A DNA stretch of 64,000 nt from Sanghuangporus weigelae (taxonomy: Eukaryota > Basidiomycota > Agaricomycetes > Hymenochaetales > Hymenochaetaceae), in the NCBI GenBank assembly GCA_033182465.1, contig CP137327.1, positions 620,001 to 684,000 of the forward strand, written 5' to 3'. Every line of letters begins with the position of its first letter. Within the stretch, counting starts at the first letter, position 1. Below are positions 24,393 through 34,938 of the stretch, piece by piece. The notes beneath the pieces were generated by a model, which saw only the letters and a list, made by a program, of their open reading frames with translations, made no database searches and had not been told where the DNA came from. Both the position numbers and the translations under genes were made by a program.

Positions 24393-24714
24393 GCGTGAAT
24401 GTATAGAATACGCGCAAACTCTAGAGATGACTGATGTTGTCCATTATCGCAATGTTCCATATACGCAACTTGAACCATATTCAAGCAAATTTTCAAACCG
24501 AAACTCAATGACTTTATTGAATACTGATGACGGTAACATAACGCAACGAGAGAGACAATATATACTTCAAATTTTTCGAAAGGAAAAGCATGGTTCGTGA
24601 ACTCAGTAGATTTTCTGGATCACAAGGCTTCGCAGGGAAACAGACAGGACACTGGAAGAAAACAAAAGGAACTTATAAGCGAGCAACCGCACCATTGGCA
24701 GATTTTGCAACTTT
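24393..24714. other. Short convergent 3' gap
   Basis: The 3' flanks of eIF2-gamma (plus) and the SR factor (minus) meet here. Nothing else is seen apart from probable polyadenylation regions. Confidence 0.5.
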
Positions 24715-25813
24715 TCAGGCTTCAGACAAAGCAGGACCGTCAGCATCACCATTAACTTTTTTCAGGTCTTCCTCAGGCGGAGGAGGGGTCCTCGCCCTGT
24801 CAGACCTATCCCGACTGTAGCTCCCCTTCCTGTCAGGACTCTCGCTGCGGCGCCTCTCCTTGTCCCTGACATCGTCCCTATCATCATCACGATCTCTGCG
24901 GTCCACGCTGCGGCTCCTACTGCGACGGCGATCGTCTCTGTCATAGTCGCGGTCGCGGCCCCTGCGGGGGCTGCGAGAACGGTCGCGATAGCGACCCCCG
25001 CGACGAGGAGAACGACCGCTGCGCCACATAGAAGAGGGCAGCCTCTTAGCCCACTACAACAGAAGAGTTAGCCCTAGTTACTTAGAAACATAACAATAGA
25101 GGCTTGCCTCGACTGTCAGGCGAGAACCTTCAAAGTATCTCCCATGCCTATATGACAAGAATAAATATCAGGGACAAGCCAAGACCATACGTGTCCACTT
25201 ACATGTCGTCAAAGGCCGCACTTGCATCCCTTGAGCTGCGAAATTCGATAAAGGCGTAACTAATGATCGATCGAAGGGGGTTTCGTTGAGCGCGCAGTTC
25301 GTACTCGGGGATAAGCGGAAGCGCAGTGGTGAAAGTGACTCGAAAAAAGGGCGTGCGCGAAACAGGATCGCAATCGTACATGTCATACGTATCGTGCGAG
25401 AACGTCATTTTGTGAATGTATCAAGATCGCAACGCCCGCTTAGCCGTGGATACAAGCGAGGAAGTCGACCCGGGTCGCTGGACGACGGCGTCGTCTAAGA
25501 CAGGTTTTTTTGAAAGAAAAGGGCGAGCATGACAGTTCGTTCTCGTTCGTGCCACTGAAGCAAAAAAAGTGGACGAAAAACTTGAAGGGATACTCACGGA
25601 GATGCGCCTGAGCCGTGACCGCGCGGTGCGGGTATGTCGCAACGAATAAGGGGACCATAGCTAATTGAAAAAAGTCAGTTTTACCAAGTCACAACCGCCA
25701 GCAACCACAGAGCATTTCTGATGAACGACTACTCACCGTTCGAACTCATATGCGAGGTCGCGAGCGCGGGTGTTAGCGTGGAAGCCACGAATGTAGAGGA
25801 TTGTGCGAGGCAT
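24715..25813 (-). CDS. SR-family splicing factor, one RRM plus RS tail
   Basis: A pre-mRNA splicing regulator that binds RNA through an N-terminal RRM and spliceosome partners through an Arg/Ser tail. Five exons join in frame: 25813-25737, 25660-25598, 25259-25203, 25147-25108 and 25053-24715, for 191 residues. RNP2 is ILYIRGF (residues 5-11) and RNP1 is SPYAFIEF. Between them lie RARDLAYEFERYGPLIRCDI and, after RNP1, DDMHGRYFEGSRLTVEWAKR, as in single-RRM SR proteins. The C-terminal half is RS/RD dipeptide-rich (RSRSPRRGRDRDYDRDDRR) and ends in an acidic segment. The fourth intron begins with GC rather than GT (GAG|GCAAGC), while its AG end is normal. It is divergent from the PPR-like gene. 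Confidence 0.92.
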
Positions 25814-26092
25814 GGCGAGCTGTGTTGTGGTGACTGTGTGCGTTCAAGTCGTGCAACCACTTCTCAACCGAGGCCAGCACCTCTTTTGATGGAGCAATTA
25901 GGTAAGCAGAAAGTCACATGGGCGCTTAAAGTTAACTTCCAGAGTGACGGTGCAGCGCAGCGCGTCAATCCTTCTCAAAGCTAACTACTGACAACCAGCT
26001 TGTGCTTGCTGAAATCTGGTATGCAATAAAATTCATTTATTTTGTATTTATTTCCAGCTCAAATGATTTTAGATGTCACACACCCGAATTGC

Positions 26093-28720
26093 ATGCTAGG
26101 ACGGTTCGCTGCAATCGCGGCACGGTCATGGACATCTTCCTGTGGTCTTTGCGTTTGCACTTCTAATATCTCTCTGCCGCTGTTCTCAAGATGTTTCGCA
26201 TATGAGGCAACATCAAGAGAAGATCCGGTATCTCCCAAGCTTTTCGCAAAGATTGTCAGAAAAAGGGTCTCAGCGGCTCAACAAACTTTACGTATCCCAC
26301 CACCCGTTCGAATTAGTCCTTCATCTCAACACGAGATTGAGGTCTGGGGAGATGCACTTAAAGTCTCAGACTTCGGCGCAGCCGTAGAAATTTGTGGAGA
26401 GCGGCTTCTTTCTGCACCCATTTGGGTGCTTGTCTACCTGCTCTCCAACAAAGTCCACACACCGTCACAGGCAATGTTAGCTGTACCCATCATGTTGCAG
26501 CATTTTCCCGCAGTTGACAGGGCTCTTCGACCCGGGCTTATCATATTGGTTATCCGATTCCTTGCAAAGCAGCAGGTACCGTTGCCCATACCGAGCTTGA
26601 TCAAATTGTTCCTCGCTACCGATCTTCCTGATCCGTCGACCGAGTTCAATCTTTTACTCCGGGCCATGTCGCATTTCAAGCCCTCGCCCATTCCTTCAAA
26701 GGCGACCGTACGCATCATCGAGGCAATGCATGGACGGCAGATCATGCTCCAATCGCGCACGTATCGATCACTGCTCTCAAATAGCCTCGTCACACTCGAG
26801 CTTGCCAAGAAGCTGCAACAGAGTATGGTCATGGAGGGTGTTCAGCCAAATCGGCATCATCTCGAAGCCTATCTTCGTGTATTTGCACACCATGGTGCTG
26901 TACACTCTTCGGCACGGTATCTCAACTTGATTCGAGAAGAGACGAAGAAGGAAGAAGGAATGATAGTGCCTCACGGCGTGGAATTATCGTCCCAAGGTCC
27001 CCGGGTTGTAAAATCAGAGAACAGTGCTAATACGCGATGGAACACGGAGTTCTTGATGTCTTTCAAGAGACACACCGGTTCTGCCTTCCAGTATCTGCGT
27101 GACATGGTGGACAAGGAGGACTCAGCGACAGTCTTTCTGCGACCCGTCCGAAAGGAAAGTCGTGTATCTCGCACAGTACGGAAGGACCGCCCTCGAGTCT
27201 GGAAGCATCGGACACATGTCTCTGACTGGGCAACAGTATTGAACGTAGCAGCGCATGACAGGAAGATCAGCAGTGAGAGGCTTTTGAAGCTGTTCGACGA
27301 CACCAGGGCTGCAGCGGGGTATCCTCCGACTGTCGGCATTTTCACAGTCCTCATGCGCGGACTGGCGAGAAAGGGAGATTATGCTATGGCTATGTCTGTA
27401 TGGGAGCGATGCCGAGCCTCGTGGACTCGTCGGCGGAAGTTGGATACGAAGGCGCTCACGGTGGCGATGGACATCATCGTAGCGAGCGGACAACATCTGT
27501 CTGCTTTTGACACACTCGTTAAAACGAGTGGAATCCTTCATGATCGGAAAAGCATGCCACAGAACCAGTCATCGAGTACGATCAGTCGTCGATGCAAACG
27601 CGCCTTGTATTCCAAGTATGCGAAAGTCGACGTTCCACTGGTCAATTCCCTCATGAACGCATATCAAAAGAATGGCCGACAAGACCTGGTTTTCATGCTC
27701 TGGGATGTCTTCTACCCTCTCTTCGGCGTTCATCCGAACTCAGATACATTGACTATTGTCTTGGACGCTGCGTTGTCTGTAGCATTATGGGACCGTACCT
27801 TCCGCGGCTTACTCGAGCAACTTGGGCTGCACGACCTCTTTAGCAAATCCACTCCTTCCTCCTTCTCCGCTGAGAATAAGAAACGAGAGCAGATCGTCCA
27901 ACACGTCCAAAAAGCCATCCAGAGAGGTTCACCTTCCTCTTCTTCCAGTTCTGCTGTGAGTTCTTCGAGTGGGAATGACGGAGAAGGAAGCACGGAGAAG
28001 GAAGTGGTGAAGCAAGCGAGGAAGTACATGCGCAGGACTTTGTGGAATGGAGAACTGGCCGCGCCGAAGGCGATCAAGCTCTTCCAGGAGATCGTGCTAG
28101 GGAATTATCCCGAGCTGAGGCGGATCGTCCCTCCTGCCAAAGCTGTATGGCCCGACGAAGCGTTCGACGCGAGTCCGTTACGAGATGCGCTGAGTTCTCT
28201 CGGTTCGCGTCTGCGCGGCGGCACCAGCTCTCAACGGAATTCCGCTGCAAGCACACCAGGCAGTCCCAGTCCCAAACCACCTCTCCTCTTCGGGCCCTCC
28301 CTCCTCCCATCCCGCTCTCCCACAAATCCAGACCCTCCCTCTCCCCCTCCATCTAAAACGGACAACCCGATTCTCAACCTACACATCTCCCCACACCCGC
28401 AAATAACACCCAACAGCCAGTCCTTCTCGTCCTACCTCCTCCTCCTCGGGCGGACGCACCGCGCCTCGCAAATCCCACTCACCCTCGCCTGGATGCGCTA
28501 CCTGCACGTCCGCCCGCTCTCGCGCCCCCTCGCAATCGCGCTGGCGCTGTGGAGCGAGGCGAGCATGCGCGGGCCGCTGATCCAGGCGTATGGTGCAAGG
28601 GAGAGCGAGTTTGATAAACTGTACATGTGGCTTGTGGATTGGTTGGGAAAGGAGGGCGTGCCGAGCGAGGCGGCTGTTAGTTGGGCGTTTAGGAAGTTGA
28701 AGCAGGAGAGGGAGAGTTAG
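26093..28720 (+). CDS. PPR-like mitochondrial protein
   Basis: A large, nearly intronless protein (about 875 residues from the ATG at 26093). The open frame extends 17 codons upstream, but the ATTTCCAG just before looks like a splice acceptor. A start at 26093 gives MLGRFAAIAARSWTSS, a basic mitochondrial-type presequence. Helical-pair segments resemble pentatricopeptide repeats, for example GIFTVLMRGLARKGDYAMAM and PLVNSLMNAYQKNGRQDLVF followed by HPNSDTLTIVLDAAL. PPR proteins bind organellar RNA and help its processing or translation. The region around residues 620-790 is Ser/Pro-rich and probably disordered. C-terminal helices follow (FSSYLLLLGRTHRASQIPLT, ALALWSEASMRGPLIQAYG). The specific target is unknown. 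Confidence 0.75.
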   Translation: MLGRFAAIAARSWTSSCGLCVCTSNISLPLFSRCFAYEATSREDPVSPKLFAKIVRKRVSAAQQTLRIPPPVRISPSSQHEIEVWGDALKVSDFGAAVEICGERLLSAPIWVLVYLLSNKVHTPSQAMLAVPIMLQHFPAVDRALRPGLIILVIRFLAKQQVPLPIPSLIKLFLATDLPDPSTEFNLLLRAMSHFKPSPIPSKATVRIIEAMHGRQIMLQSRTYRSLLSNSLVTLELAKKLQQSMVMEGVQPNRHHLEAYLRVFAHHGAVHSSARYLNLIREETKKEEGMIVPHGVELSSQGPRVVKSENSANTRWNTEFLMSFKRHTGSAFQYLRDMVDKEDSATVFLRPVRKESRVSRTVRKDRPRVWKHRTHVSDWATVLNVAAHDRKISSERLLKLFDDTRAAAGYPPTVGIFTVLMRGLARKGDYAMAMSVWERCRASWTRRRKLDTKALTVAMDIIVASGQHLSAFDTLVKTSGILHDRKSMPQNQSSSTISRRCKRALYSKYAKVDVPLVNSLMNAYQKNGRQDLVFMLWDVFYPLFGVHPNSDTLTIVLDAALSVALWDRTFRGLLEQLGLHDLFSKSTPSSFSAENKKREQIVQHVQKAIQRGSPSSSSSSAVSSSSGNDGEGSTEKEVVKQARKYMRRTLWNGELAAPKAIKLFQEIVLGNYPELRRIVPPAKAVWPDEAFDASPLRDALSSLGSRLRGGTSSQRNSAASTPGSPSPKPPLLFGPSLLPSRSPTNPDPPSPPPSKTDNPILNLHISPHPQITPNSQSFSSYLLLLGRTHRASQIPLTLAWMRYLHVRPLSRPLAIALALWSEASMRGPLIQAYGARESEFDKLYMWLVDWLGKEGVPSEAAVSWAFRKLKQERES

Positions 28721-29024
28721 AGTCGCAGGGTTGGGTTTGTTAATTGATTGGTTGATTTGTTGGTTGGTCCGTTAGTGGATTGGATTTGGATATGTCGTTG
28801 ATATATTCTCTTTCGTACTTGCATACGGTAGTGTAGCTCTAGTCGTCTCATAATAGAATAGATGTTCTTATTGCGCATATGATCGGCCCAGATGGTACAG
28901 TGGTACAGCAGTACATTTACAATCGTACATTTCGCAGAAGAGTAAGGAGTACTCAGTATAATACACGATCACTTCTAAATATTTATTGATCTCTTCGTCG
29001 TCTGGCCTGGCTATCACGTTCATT
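28721..29024. other. Short convergent 3' gap
   Basis: About 300 bases between the ends of the PPR-like gene and the PP28-type gene, T/G-rich just after the first stop. No gene seen. Confidence 0.5.
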
Positions 29025-30185
29025 TCATACACGTTTCCCGCTCTTCTGCGCGGCTTTCTTCACCTCGATTTCCTTCGCTTTCGCTGTCATCATCATCATC
29101 ATCAACAACAACAACCGAAAATGTCAGAGATCAGCAAAAGAGACCGTTGCAGAAAAGAAGAAAATGAGTTACTGACCTTCAGCCTCAGCCTTCCGCTTTG
29201 CCAGCGCCTCCTCGCGCTCCTTGCGGATCTTGGCGAGACGAGCGAGGTCTGCCTTGGCTTGGTCGGTCTTGCCTTGCTGATGGAGCTGCATTCATTTGCA
29301 CACAGAATCAGTAAATTGAATGGGGGCTCGGAGTTAAGTATATTGCATACCTTCCAATACCGCTCCTGAGCCTCTTTCTTCTCTATGGCTTCCCTGTATG
29401 CCATTAAGTGTGTAAGTAACTCTTCCGATCCTCAAATAAAGCCTAAAAGGCGATAACAGAAACGGAAATGGAAAACGCACCTTTCCCTTCTGGATAACTC
29501 CCTCGGCGCGTCCAGGTCAGCGATATTCAGCTTCTTCTTGACATGATTCGGGTTAACTAATATATCAGCTCCCTTATCCTTATCCCCATCTTCCTCCTCT
29601 TCATCGTCATCCCCTTCTTCGCCTTCCTTTTTAGGGGTTTTAGAAGGTTGGCCGCCTTTAGATTTGGCTTTCTTCTTGAGCTCGCGGCGTTCGGTGCGAC
29701 TTAGCTCGGCCTGCGGGGTGGCTGAGACGTTGGCGCCGGAGGAGGCGGGTACGGTGCCACCGACTTCGTCTTCGTCCTCTTCAGAGTCTTCTTCCTCTTC
29801 GGACGACTCTTCTTCATCGTCATCTTCGTCTTCATCGTCGTCCTCTTCTTCCTGGTCTTTCGACCTCCTGTAGTTCCTATCGCCACAAAGAAGAAGAAAA
29901 AATAAATAGATTGTGAAGGGGGAGGGAAGGGAGAGACGTACCTGCGATCCGAGGAGACGGCGATACCGTTCTCGTCCAACGCCAGGTGCCGACTACAGTC
30001 ACATACTTTATACTCAGTCATCATTCTCGTGCGCGAAGAAGGATGGGACGTACCTGAAGCTGCGCCCACCACCTCGCTTAGTCTTGAATTTGCCTGAAAG
30101 ATGTCAATGAAAAGATGGAGTCAGCCCGTGCATATATAACTTTGTCTGTCTGTCTTATGTAGAACACACCTGCTCCTCTAACCAT
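29025..30185 (-). CDS. PP28/PDAP1-type casein kinase substrate phosphoprotein
   Basis: Homologue of human PDAP1 (28-kDa heat- and acid-stable phosphoprotein). Seven exons join in frame: 30185-30170, 30093-30054, 29992-29942, 29876-29481, 29393-29351, 29285-29177 and 29083-29025, for 237 residues. The N-terminus MVRGAGKFKTKRGGGRSFS is typical. The middle is a long acidic Glu/Asp/Ser run suited to CK2 phosphorylation. The conserved PP28 core is ADILVNPNHVKKKLN, LDAPRELSRRER and EKKEAQERYWKLHQQGK followed by TDQAKADLARLAKIRKEREE. The molecular role is poorly defined; a link to translation or growth signalling is known only from animals. It is divergently transcribed from the complex I subunit gene, about 330 bases away. 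Confidence 0.92.
29088..29115. repeat. CAT/CAA trinucleotide microsatellite in an intron
   Basis: A run of CAT units followed by CAA units lies in the last intron of the PP28-type gene, ending only a few bases from the 3' splice site (minus strand reads GTTGTT...GATGATGACAG). Confidence 0.9.
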
Positions 30186-30513
30186 TCTGTATCAGATACA
30201 ACGATAGCACGAGTGTGTGAGTGAGTGAGTGGGTAATTGTTGTCTGTTGTAGTTACTAGTTAAGGAGAATGTACCAATGTGAAGACAAACGAGACCGACT
30301 TGGTTCGCCGGCCCTCCTCAGGACATTACCTAATTTGGGTGTCCTTCCGGTGTCGATCTCTTATTCCACTTTGGGCAATTGACATTCATCGTGCCTCATC
30401 TGAACAATATTGTCAACGACGTCGAGCTCATCGTTCAGGACTACTGTGGACGGCTTCGACTACCACAACCATACCTATACCTGTGAAACTAGCGGCTTGG
30501 TCTTGAGACGACG
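30186..30513. promoter_or_regulatory. Divergent promoter region
   Basis: The 328 bases between the PP28-type gene (minus) and the complex I subunit gene (plus) must hold both promoters. I see a GTGAGTGAGTGAGTG stretch near 30210 but no certain box. Confidence 0.4.
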
Positions 30514-31063
30514 ATGACGACCATCCCACCCCGCCTCGCGCAGATGACGCGAACGTCAGGCAGCCCACAAGTCGCCCGACAGCGCGTCCTCCAGCTGTAC
30601 CGCGACTGGTATCGTTCCGTACGTCCTCCCTCTCCTCCCTCTCTAATCCGTAACTAACCAACCCTAACACAAAACCCCTCACAGGCCCCCGAGATCGTCG
30701 AATCCTTCTCCCTCCCCAGTACCGCCACGGACATCCGGCGCATCATCCGCGCGGAGTTCGAGCGGCACCGCTACGTCTCCGACCCCAAGGTCATCGACAT
30801 CCTCCTCCTCAAGGGCCGGCAGCAGTACCAGGAGGTGATGAACAGCTGGGCGCAGGACTCCCATGTCCTCGGTATCGTGTTCGCCCCGAAGGAAAGACCG
30901 CGGAGGACGTTCTTGCAGAAATTCTTGGAGGGTGAGTGGACTTGTTTCGGTTTCCGTTTGTGGATGAAGGGAATGCTGAATTTTTTTTTCCTGTGTAGGG
31001 AGAGACGAGGACCAGGTGTCACCCGCTGCATCAGGTTCCCTGCGGAAGGACCTCATTCCTTAA
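30514..31063 (+). CDS. Complex I LYR-motif subunit NDUFA6/B14
   Basis: An accessory subunit of mitochondrial NADH:ubiquinone oxidoreductase that binds the acyl carrier protein through its LYR motif. Three exons join in frame: 30514-30618, 30685-30931 and 30999-31063, for 138 residues. Key features in order are TRTSGS, ARQRVLQLYRDWYRSAPEI with the LYR triplet, IRAEFERHRYVSDPKVIDI and LLKGRQQYQEVMNSW. These match the family closely, and the length is normal for fungi. There is no cleaved presequence, as is usual for this subunit. The start ATG at 30514 follows an in-frame-less leader; MTTIPPRLAQMTRTSGS matches fungal homologues. Confidence 0.94.
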
Positions 31064-32096
31064 CTCCTCCTCCTCCTCCTATACTCTATACAAATCCCTC
31101 CCTCAAACATCCTAGCAATATACATACATACGTATAAAGCTCTTAAGCAAAAAGGCACTCTGGTATCTTCCTTCTGAAGTGCTTCAATTGCTTCAAGTTA
31201 GTCCGGGCAGGGTATGAATGGAAGGACGCTGTAGCGACCAGCTCAAGGCCGGAGTCTCTTACAGATCTCTTTTGATTCGATTCGTTCGACCGATTTCGAT
31301 GCTCATGCATGATGAAGACAGCAGCGAAGTCGTGACGCACAATGCTGCACTCCACGAAGAGCCGCAAAATTTATTTCTAAACCTGAGTTTGATCTTCTGC
31401 TTCTGAATTTGGGAGATGATTCCATTTTTCCCGTTCATTCTGGTGGATGGTGGAATGGGGGGGGATACACATCTCCGTCGAACCTAATCTACATACTCAG
31501 CTCCGGAAGCTCTTCCTACGTCCAGGTCGTGCGGTCCGAGTCTATCTGAATCATTCGAACAGGAATCGGGTTACAGTACTTATTATTGTCTAATCTAAAG
31601 ATGGTGGGCTAAGAATAAATTTCCTGATTCCCCTGCTGTGTTTCGAGACTGAGACTGAAACTGAGACTGAGACGCAGACTGAGACAGGGACGGAAACGAA
31701 AGACAAACTCAATCGGATTCGCACACACAAGAAAGAAAGACGTTGATCGTAAAACAACAGGCATATCAGGCGCACGTATTCTGTTTCTATGATTTCTAGT
31801 ACAGGATATCGAAGAGAAGAATCCGTGCAACGTGCAGGATACATTGCGGGGGGTCAGCATTCGGGATAGCAATCAGTCAGATTGTGCGCGTGTACGAGTT
31901 TGGAGACGAGGTGAGTTTGTATGCATGTGTAAGACCAAGACCGATCGTATGCGTGTATGATGATCGTCTGAGTGTTTGTTTGTATCGTTGAGCGAGGTCT
32001 CCGTGAGACTGGCGTATCCGTCCTTCCTTCCCTTGAGTCACTCGAGAGCTTGAGCGCGTTTGCGTGCGGAGATGTTCAAAGTGCCCGCGGGACGTT
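31064..32096. other. 1-kb convergent gap
   Basis: Lies between the complex I subunit end and the F-box protein stop. It holds low-complexity DNA, including a GAGACT-type repeat listed separately. Open frames here are simple-sequence artefacts. No gene is supported. Confidence 0.5.
31645..31690. repeat. GAGACT hexanucleotide repeat
   Basis: About seven imperfect units of GAGACT (variants GAAACT, GAGACG and CAGACT). It lies in non-coding DNA between two convergent genes. Confidence 0.85.
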
Positions 32097-33256
32097 TCAA
32101 TACTCATCAAAATCCCCGCCCTTATCCCAACCGCCCTTATCCCTCACCGCCCCGCCAAACTTCGCCTTCGTCCGCGGCTTCCTCCCGCCCAGCTCCTTGT
32201 ACATCTCCCGCATCTCGTTCTTCGTCACTTTCTCCTTGTCCTCCGCCTCCGTCTTCCACTGCTCTTCTCGCGCCTCTTTGGGCGTGACGTACCCCGAGTT
32301 GGCTCCGTTGCTCACACGGGAGGAGTAGTGTGGCTGGCCTCCGTCGCTGGAGGCGGCGGACATGATGTTCGCGAAGGAGAGGGAGTTGTTGAACGGCGAG
32401 GCGGGCCGCGAGTAGCGCGGCGGCGTGTAACTCCGTCCGGCGTCTTCTTCGTGTCGCTGCGCGGAGGATTGCATATATGTTATTCGCTGTGTTGTTGTTT
32501 AATAAGTTGAGAAGTCAGCATCTGAACAGAGACAGACACGAGTCAGACTCGGTTCCGGAAGATGACTTACCCAGTTCTGCTTTGACTCCCTTCGGGTCCA
32601 CTTCCCGGGCGGGAGGTCTTCGTCTTGGAAGGTCTCTCTTCGAACGTGCTGGAACCACACTGCATAGAGTCACGAACCCACCAACCACAAGTCATAAATT
32701 AGTTAGCATCCTGAGCAGCTGACCAACAACAAGAAAAAAAGATCGCACCGTAATTCAACGTCTGGCTCCTCTCCCACTTCCTGCACACCCGTGCGCAGCG
32801 GGCAAGGTCACGGACGCTCAGCAACGCAAAGATGCGCTGAGCGACTTCTGTCGGGAACGTCCTCAATGGGTCCGAGCTTCTTTCTTTGCTCTTGCCTCCC
32901 ACGTTTATGAGCAGTGGGCCCGGGATCTTTCGCCGTCTGCTCGCACCGCCTATGCGGGTGGGCGAGGACGGGCGGGAGGGTTGTCTGGATGGTGCGGCTG
33001 AGCGGGACGGAGAGCCCGGAATCGACATCTGCGTAGGTAATCAGATTAGAGAGGGAAAGAAGATGGTGGTGATACGTACTACGCCGACGAGCTCGTCGTC
33101 TGAATCGTCTAGTGCAGCCTGTCTGCTGGGCGGAGAGTCGCCATCGCCATCGGCATTTGCACTGAGGGAAGCTGCTGCGAGCTTCGAGTTTATTCTATCG
33201 ACTCCGAAAGCGTGCGGGCGGAGTACATCCTGCAGGAGGGACGTGGACGTAGACAT
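32097..33256 (-). CDS. F-box protein
   Basis: A substrate receptor of an SCF ubiquitin ligase; the F-box would bind Skp1. Four exons join in frame: 33256-33080, 33028-32749, 32659-32571 and 32486-32097, for 311 residues. The F-box lies at about residues 105-150 (TFPTEVAQRIFALLSVRDLA, then CARVCRKWE). It is followed by VWFQHVRRETFQDEDLPPGK and WTRRESKQNWRITYMQS, a conserved fungal extension. The C-terminal part is Ser-rich, then has a charged helix (EAREEQWKTEAEDKEKVTKN) and KPRTKAKFGGAVRDKGGWDK. There are no LRR or WD repeats, so the target-binding mode is unknown. Confidence 0.85.
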
Positions 33257-33488
33257 TGTGTTGAGATGAGATGGTGGATGCAAAGTTGAGTTGACTTCAG
33301 TTGAAGCAGGTCCACTGGCTTATATACCGTAATTATTCTTCAAATTTTGACGTCACGCGGAGGACTGGATTGAGCCGATCCTATCCGACATCGTCTTTTA
33401 CAAAAAATAGACAATAAAATCACAATAAAATGTTCAACCTTGTCTTGTGTAAAACATATAATAAATGCACTGCATGGTCATAACGGTA

Positions 33489-34259
33489 TCAAACACGAGA
33501 GACATCCCTATCCGGCTTCACCATCTTCACAAACAGCTTAAAATCATGGTTCTCCGCTCGTTTAAGTCCACCAAACACTGTCTTCTCACCCAACCACCGC
33601 GTCAGCACGCTCTCACCCGACTGCTTCTTTCCAAAGGCGGACGACGCATCTGACGAACTCGAGAAGCTGCTCTCGCTGCTATCCGGCGTCACGTTCGCGT
33701 CAACTTCCAAACTCACAGCTTTCGGGCTGCGCGGGCGTTCGACGAGTTCGTCGCCCTCACCGTCTGCGTCTCCACTCACAACGCCTGACTTTGGGACCTT
33801 CGCGGACCTGAAGTTCCCCACGAGCTTCGGCGCGGGCCGGTGCAGGAACTTATCGAGCTCGATCAGGATATCGCGCACGCTGATCCCCGCTGTGCGCTCG
33901 ATCCGGAACTGGCGCTCGCCGTGGTTCAGGCACACGTGCTGCAGCTCGGGGATCTCGAGCAGGAGTGTCGTCTGCGCGGGCCGCGTGGCGGGCTCGTCGA
34001 GCCACGCTTCGGTGCGCGCGGACCAGTCGGTGGGGGTGGACATGTCGAGTGCGACGAGTGACGGGCACGTTTGGGAGTGTTTTGTTGGTGTGGAGGTGGG
34101 TGAGGAGGGCGAGGAGGTGGAGGTGGGCGAGGGCGAGGCGCGGCTGGCGCTGCGCTCGCGATTGTGTTTCTTCACGCTGAGCGAGCCCCGCCGGGAGAGC
34201 GAACGCTTCAGGCTGCCCAGGAGGGACGGGTCATCTCTAAGTGCGGCGTGCAGTTGCAT
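33489..34259 (-). CDS. DUF6699-type protein (3 of 4)
   Basis: An intronless 256-residue protein of unknown function. The N-terminus MQLHAALRDDPSLLGSLKRS is shared in pattern with the gene at 44924-45853 (DPSFLGSFKRLF), marking the two as paralogues. The domain elements are LDMSTPTDWSAR, LDEPATRPAQTTLLLEIPEL and ISVRDILIELDKFLHRPAPK. A Ser-rich low-complexity segment interrupts the domain near the C-terminus, before TRWLGEKTVFGGLKRAENHD. It lies on the left outer side of the Ubl-kinase island and points away from it. Confidence 0.7.
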   Translation of the reverse strand: MQLHAALRDDPSLLGSLKRSLSRRGSLSVKKHNRERSASRASPSPTSTSSPSSPTSTPTKHSQTCPSLVALDMSTPTDWSARTEAWLDEPATRPAQTTLLLEIPELQHVCLNHGERQFRIERTAGISVRDILIELDKFLHRPAPKLVGNFRSAKVPKSGVVSGDADGEGDELVERPRSPKAVSLEVDANVTPDSSESSFSSSSDASSAFGKKQSGESVLTRWLGEKTVFGGLKRAENHDFKLFVKMVKPDRDVSRV

Positions 34260-34419
34260 TCTGGAGATCTCGTAAAATTAAGAGTCGACCCGCAGACGAA
34301 GTGGGGATTATAAGAGCAAGTAAGGCTGTACCAAGTCGAAGTAAGAGTCAGCAAACACAACACACCGTGTAAGTGTATTGCTGTGCGAGTGCGAGTCGGC
34401 GTTACATTCTTTAGGAATA

Positions 34420-34745
34420 CTCGGCTGTTGCTCAGCCACACAACTCAATTACAAAAGTAGTGCCTCGTGTGCTCTGATCTCATATCCATCAGCACTGGCT
34501 GGCCGTGATAGCATCCCTTCAGGCGAATCTGGATACTGGCCTGGTCGACACCTTCTTTTCTTACAAGAACAACAGCAAACGAGAATAAAACAAACGGAAA
34601 ACAAATCTTTATTTATGCTGTGCATGTTATCATCAGGCCTAGGAACGATCAAACAAGGACTTCTCTCTTCTCTCGGCCGAACTTTCTCTCTCAGTTACTC
34701 CAATAGGATATCCCATGCGTCCTTCTCTTTTCATGGTTGCTTACA
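34420..34745. repeat. Inverted repeat, left arm (upstream of Ubl-kinase copy 1)
   Basis: This stretch matches the reverse complement of about 37983-38375 over some 300 bases with several small indels (clearly related, roughly three quarters identical by eye). Shared landmarks include CACTGGCTGGCCGTGATAG, AATAAAACAAACGGAAAACA and CTTTCTCTCTCAGTTAC. It lies upstream of kinase copy 1. Confidence 0.75.
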
Positions 34746-34938
34746 GACGGGAAAATGTCGAACAGAAATTATAGATCCATTAATATTGTATGAAGTGAAA
34801 TGATGTAATTTAATTTAAAATCTGGCGGTAATTACGTGTTGCTTAGTAATTGAGATTTAATCTGATAGTCACGTGGTCGTCGTGTCTATCGTGGCCAGAA
34901 ATAGGTAAACGTCGACTCCTTCACCACTTTCCATCATC

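Noticed and set aside
31590-31872. Minus-strand frames rich in Ser/Val near the hexanucleotide repeat
   Set aside because: They are translations of a GAGACT simple repeat, not a gene.
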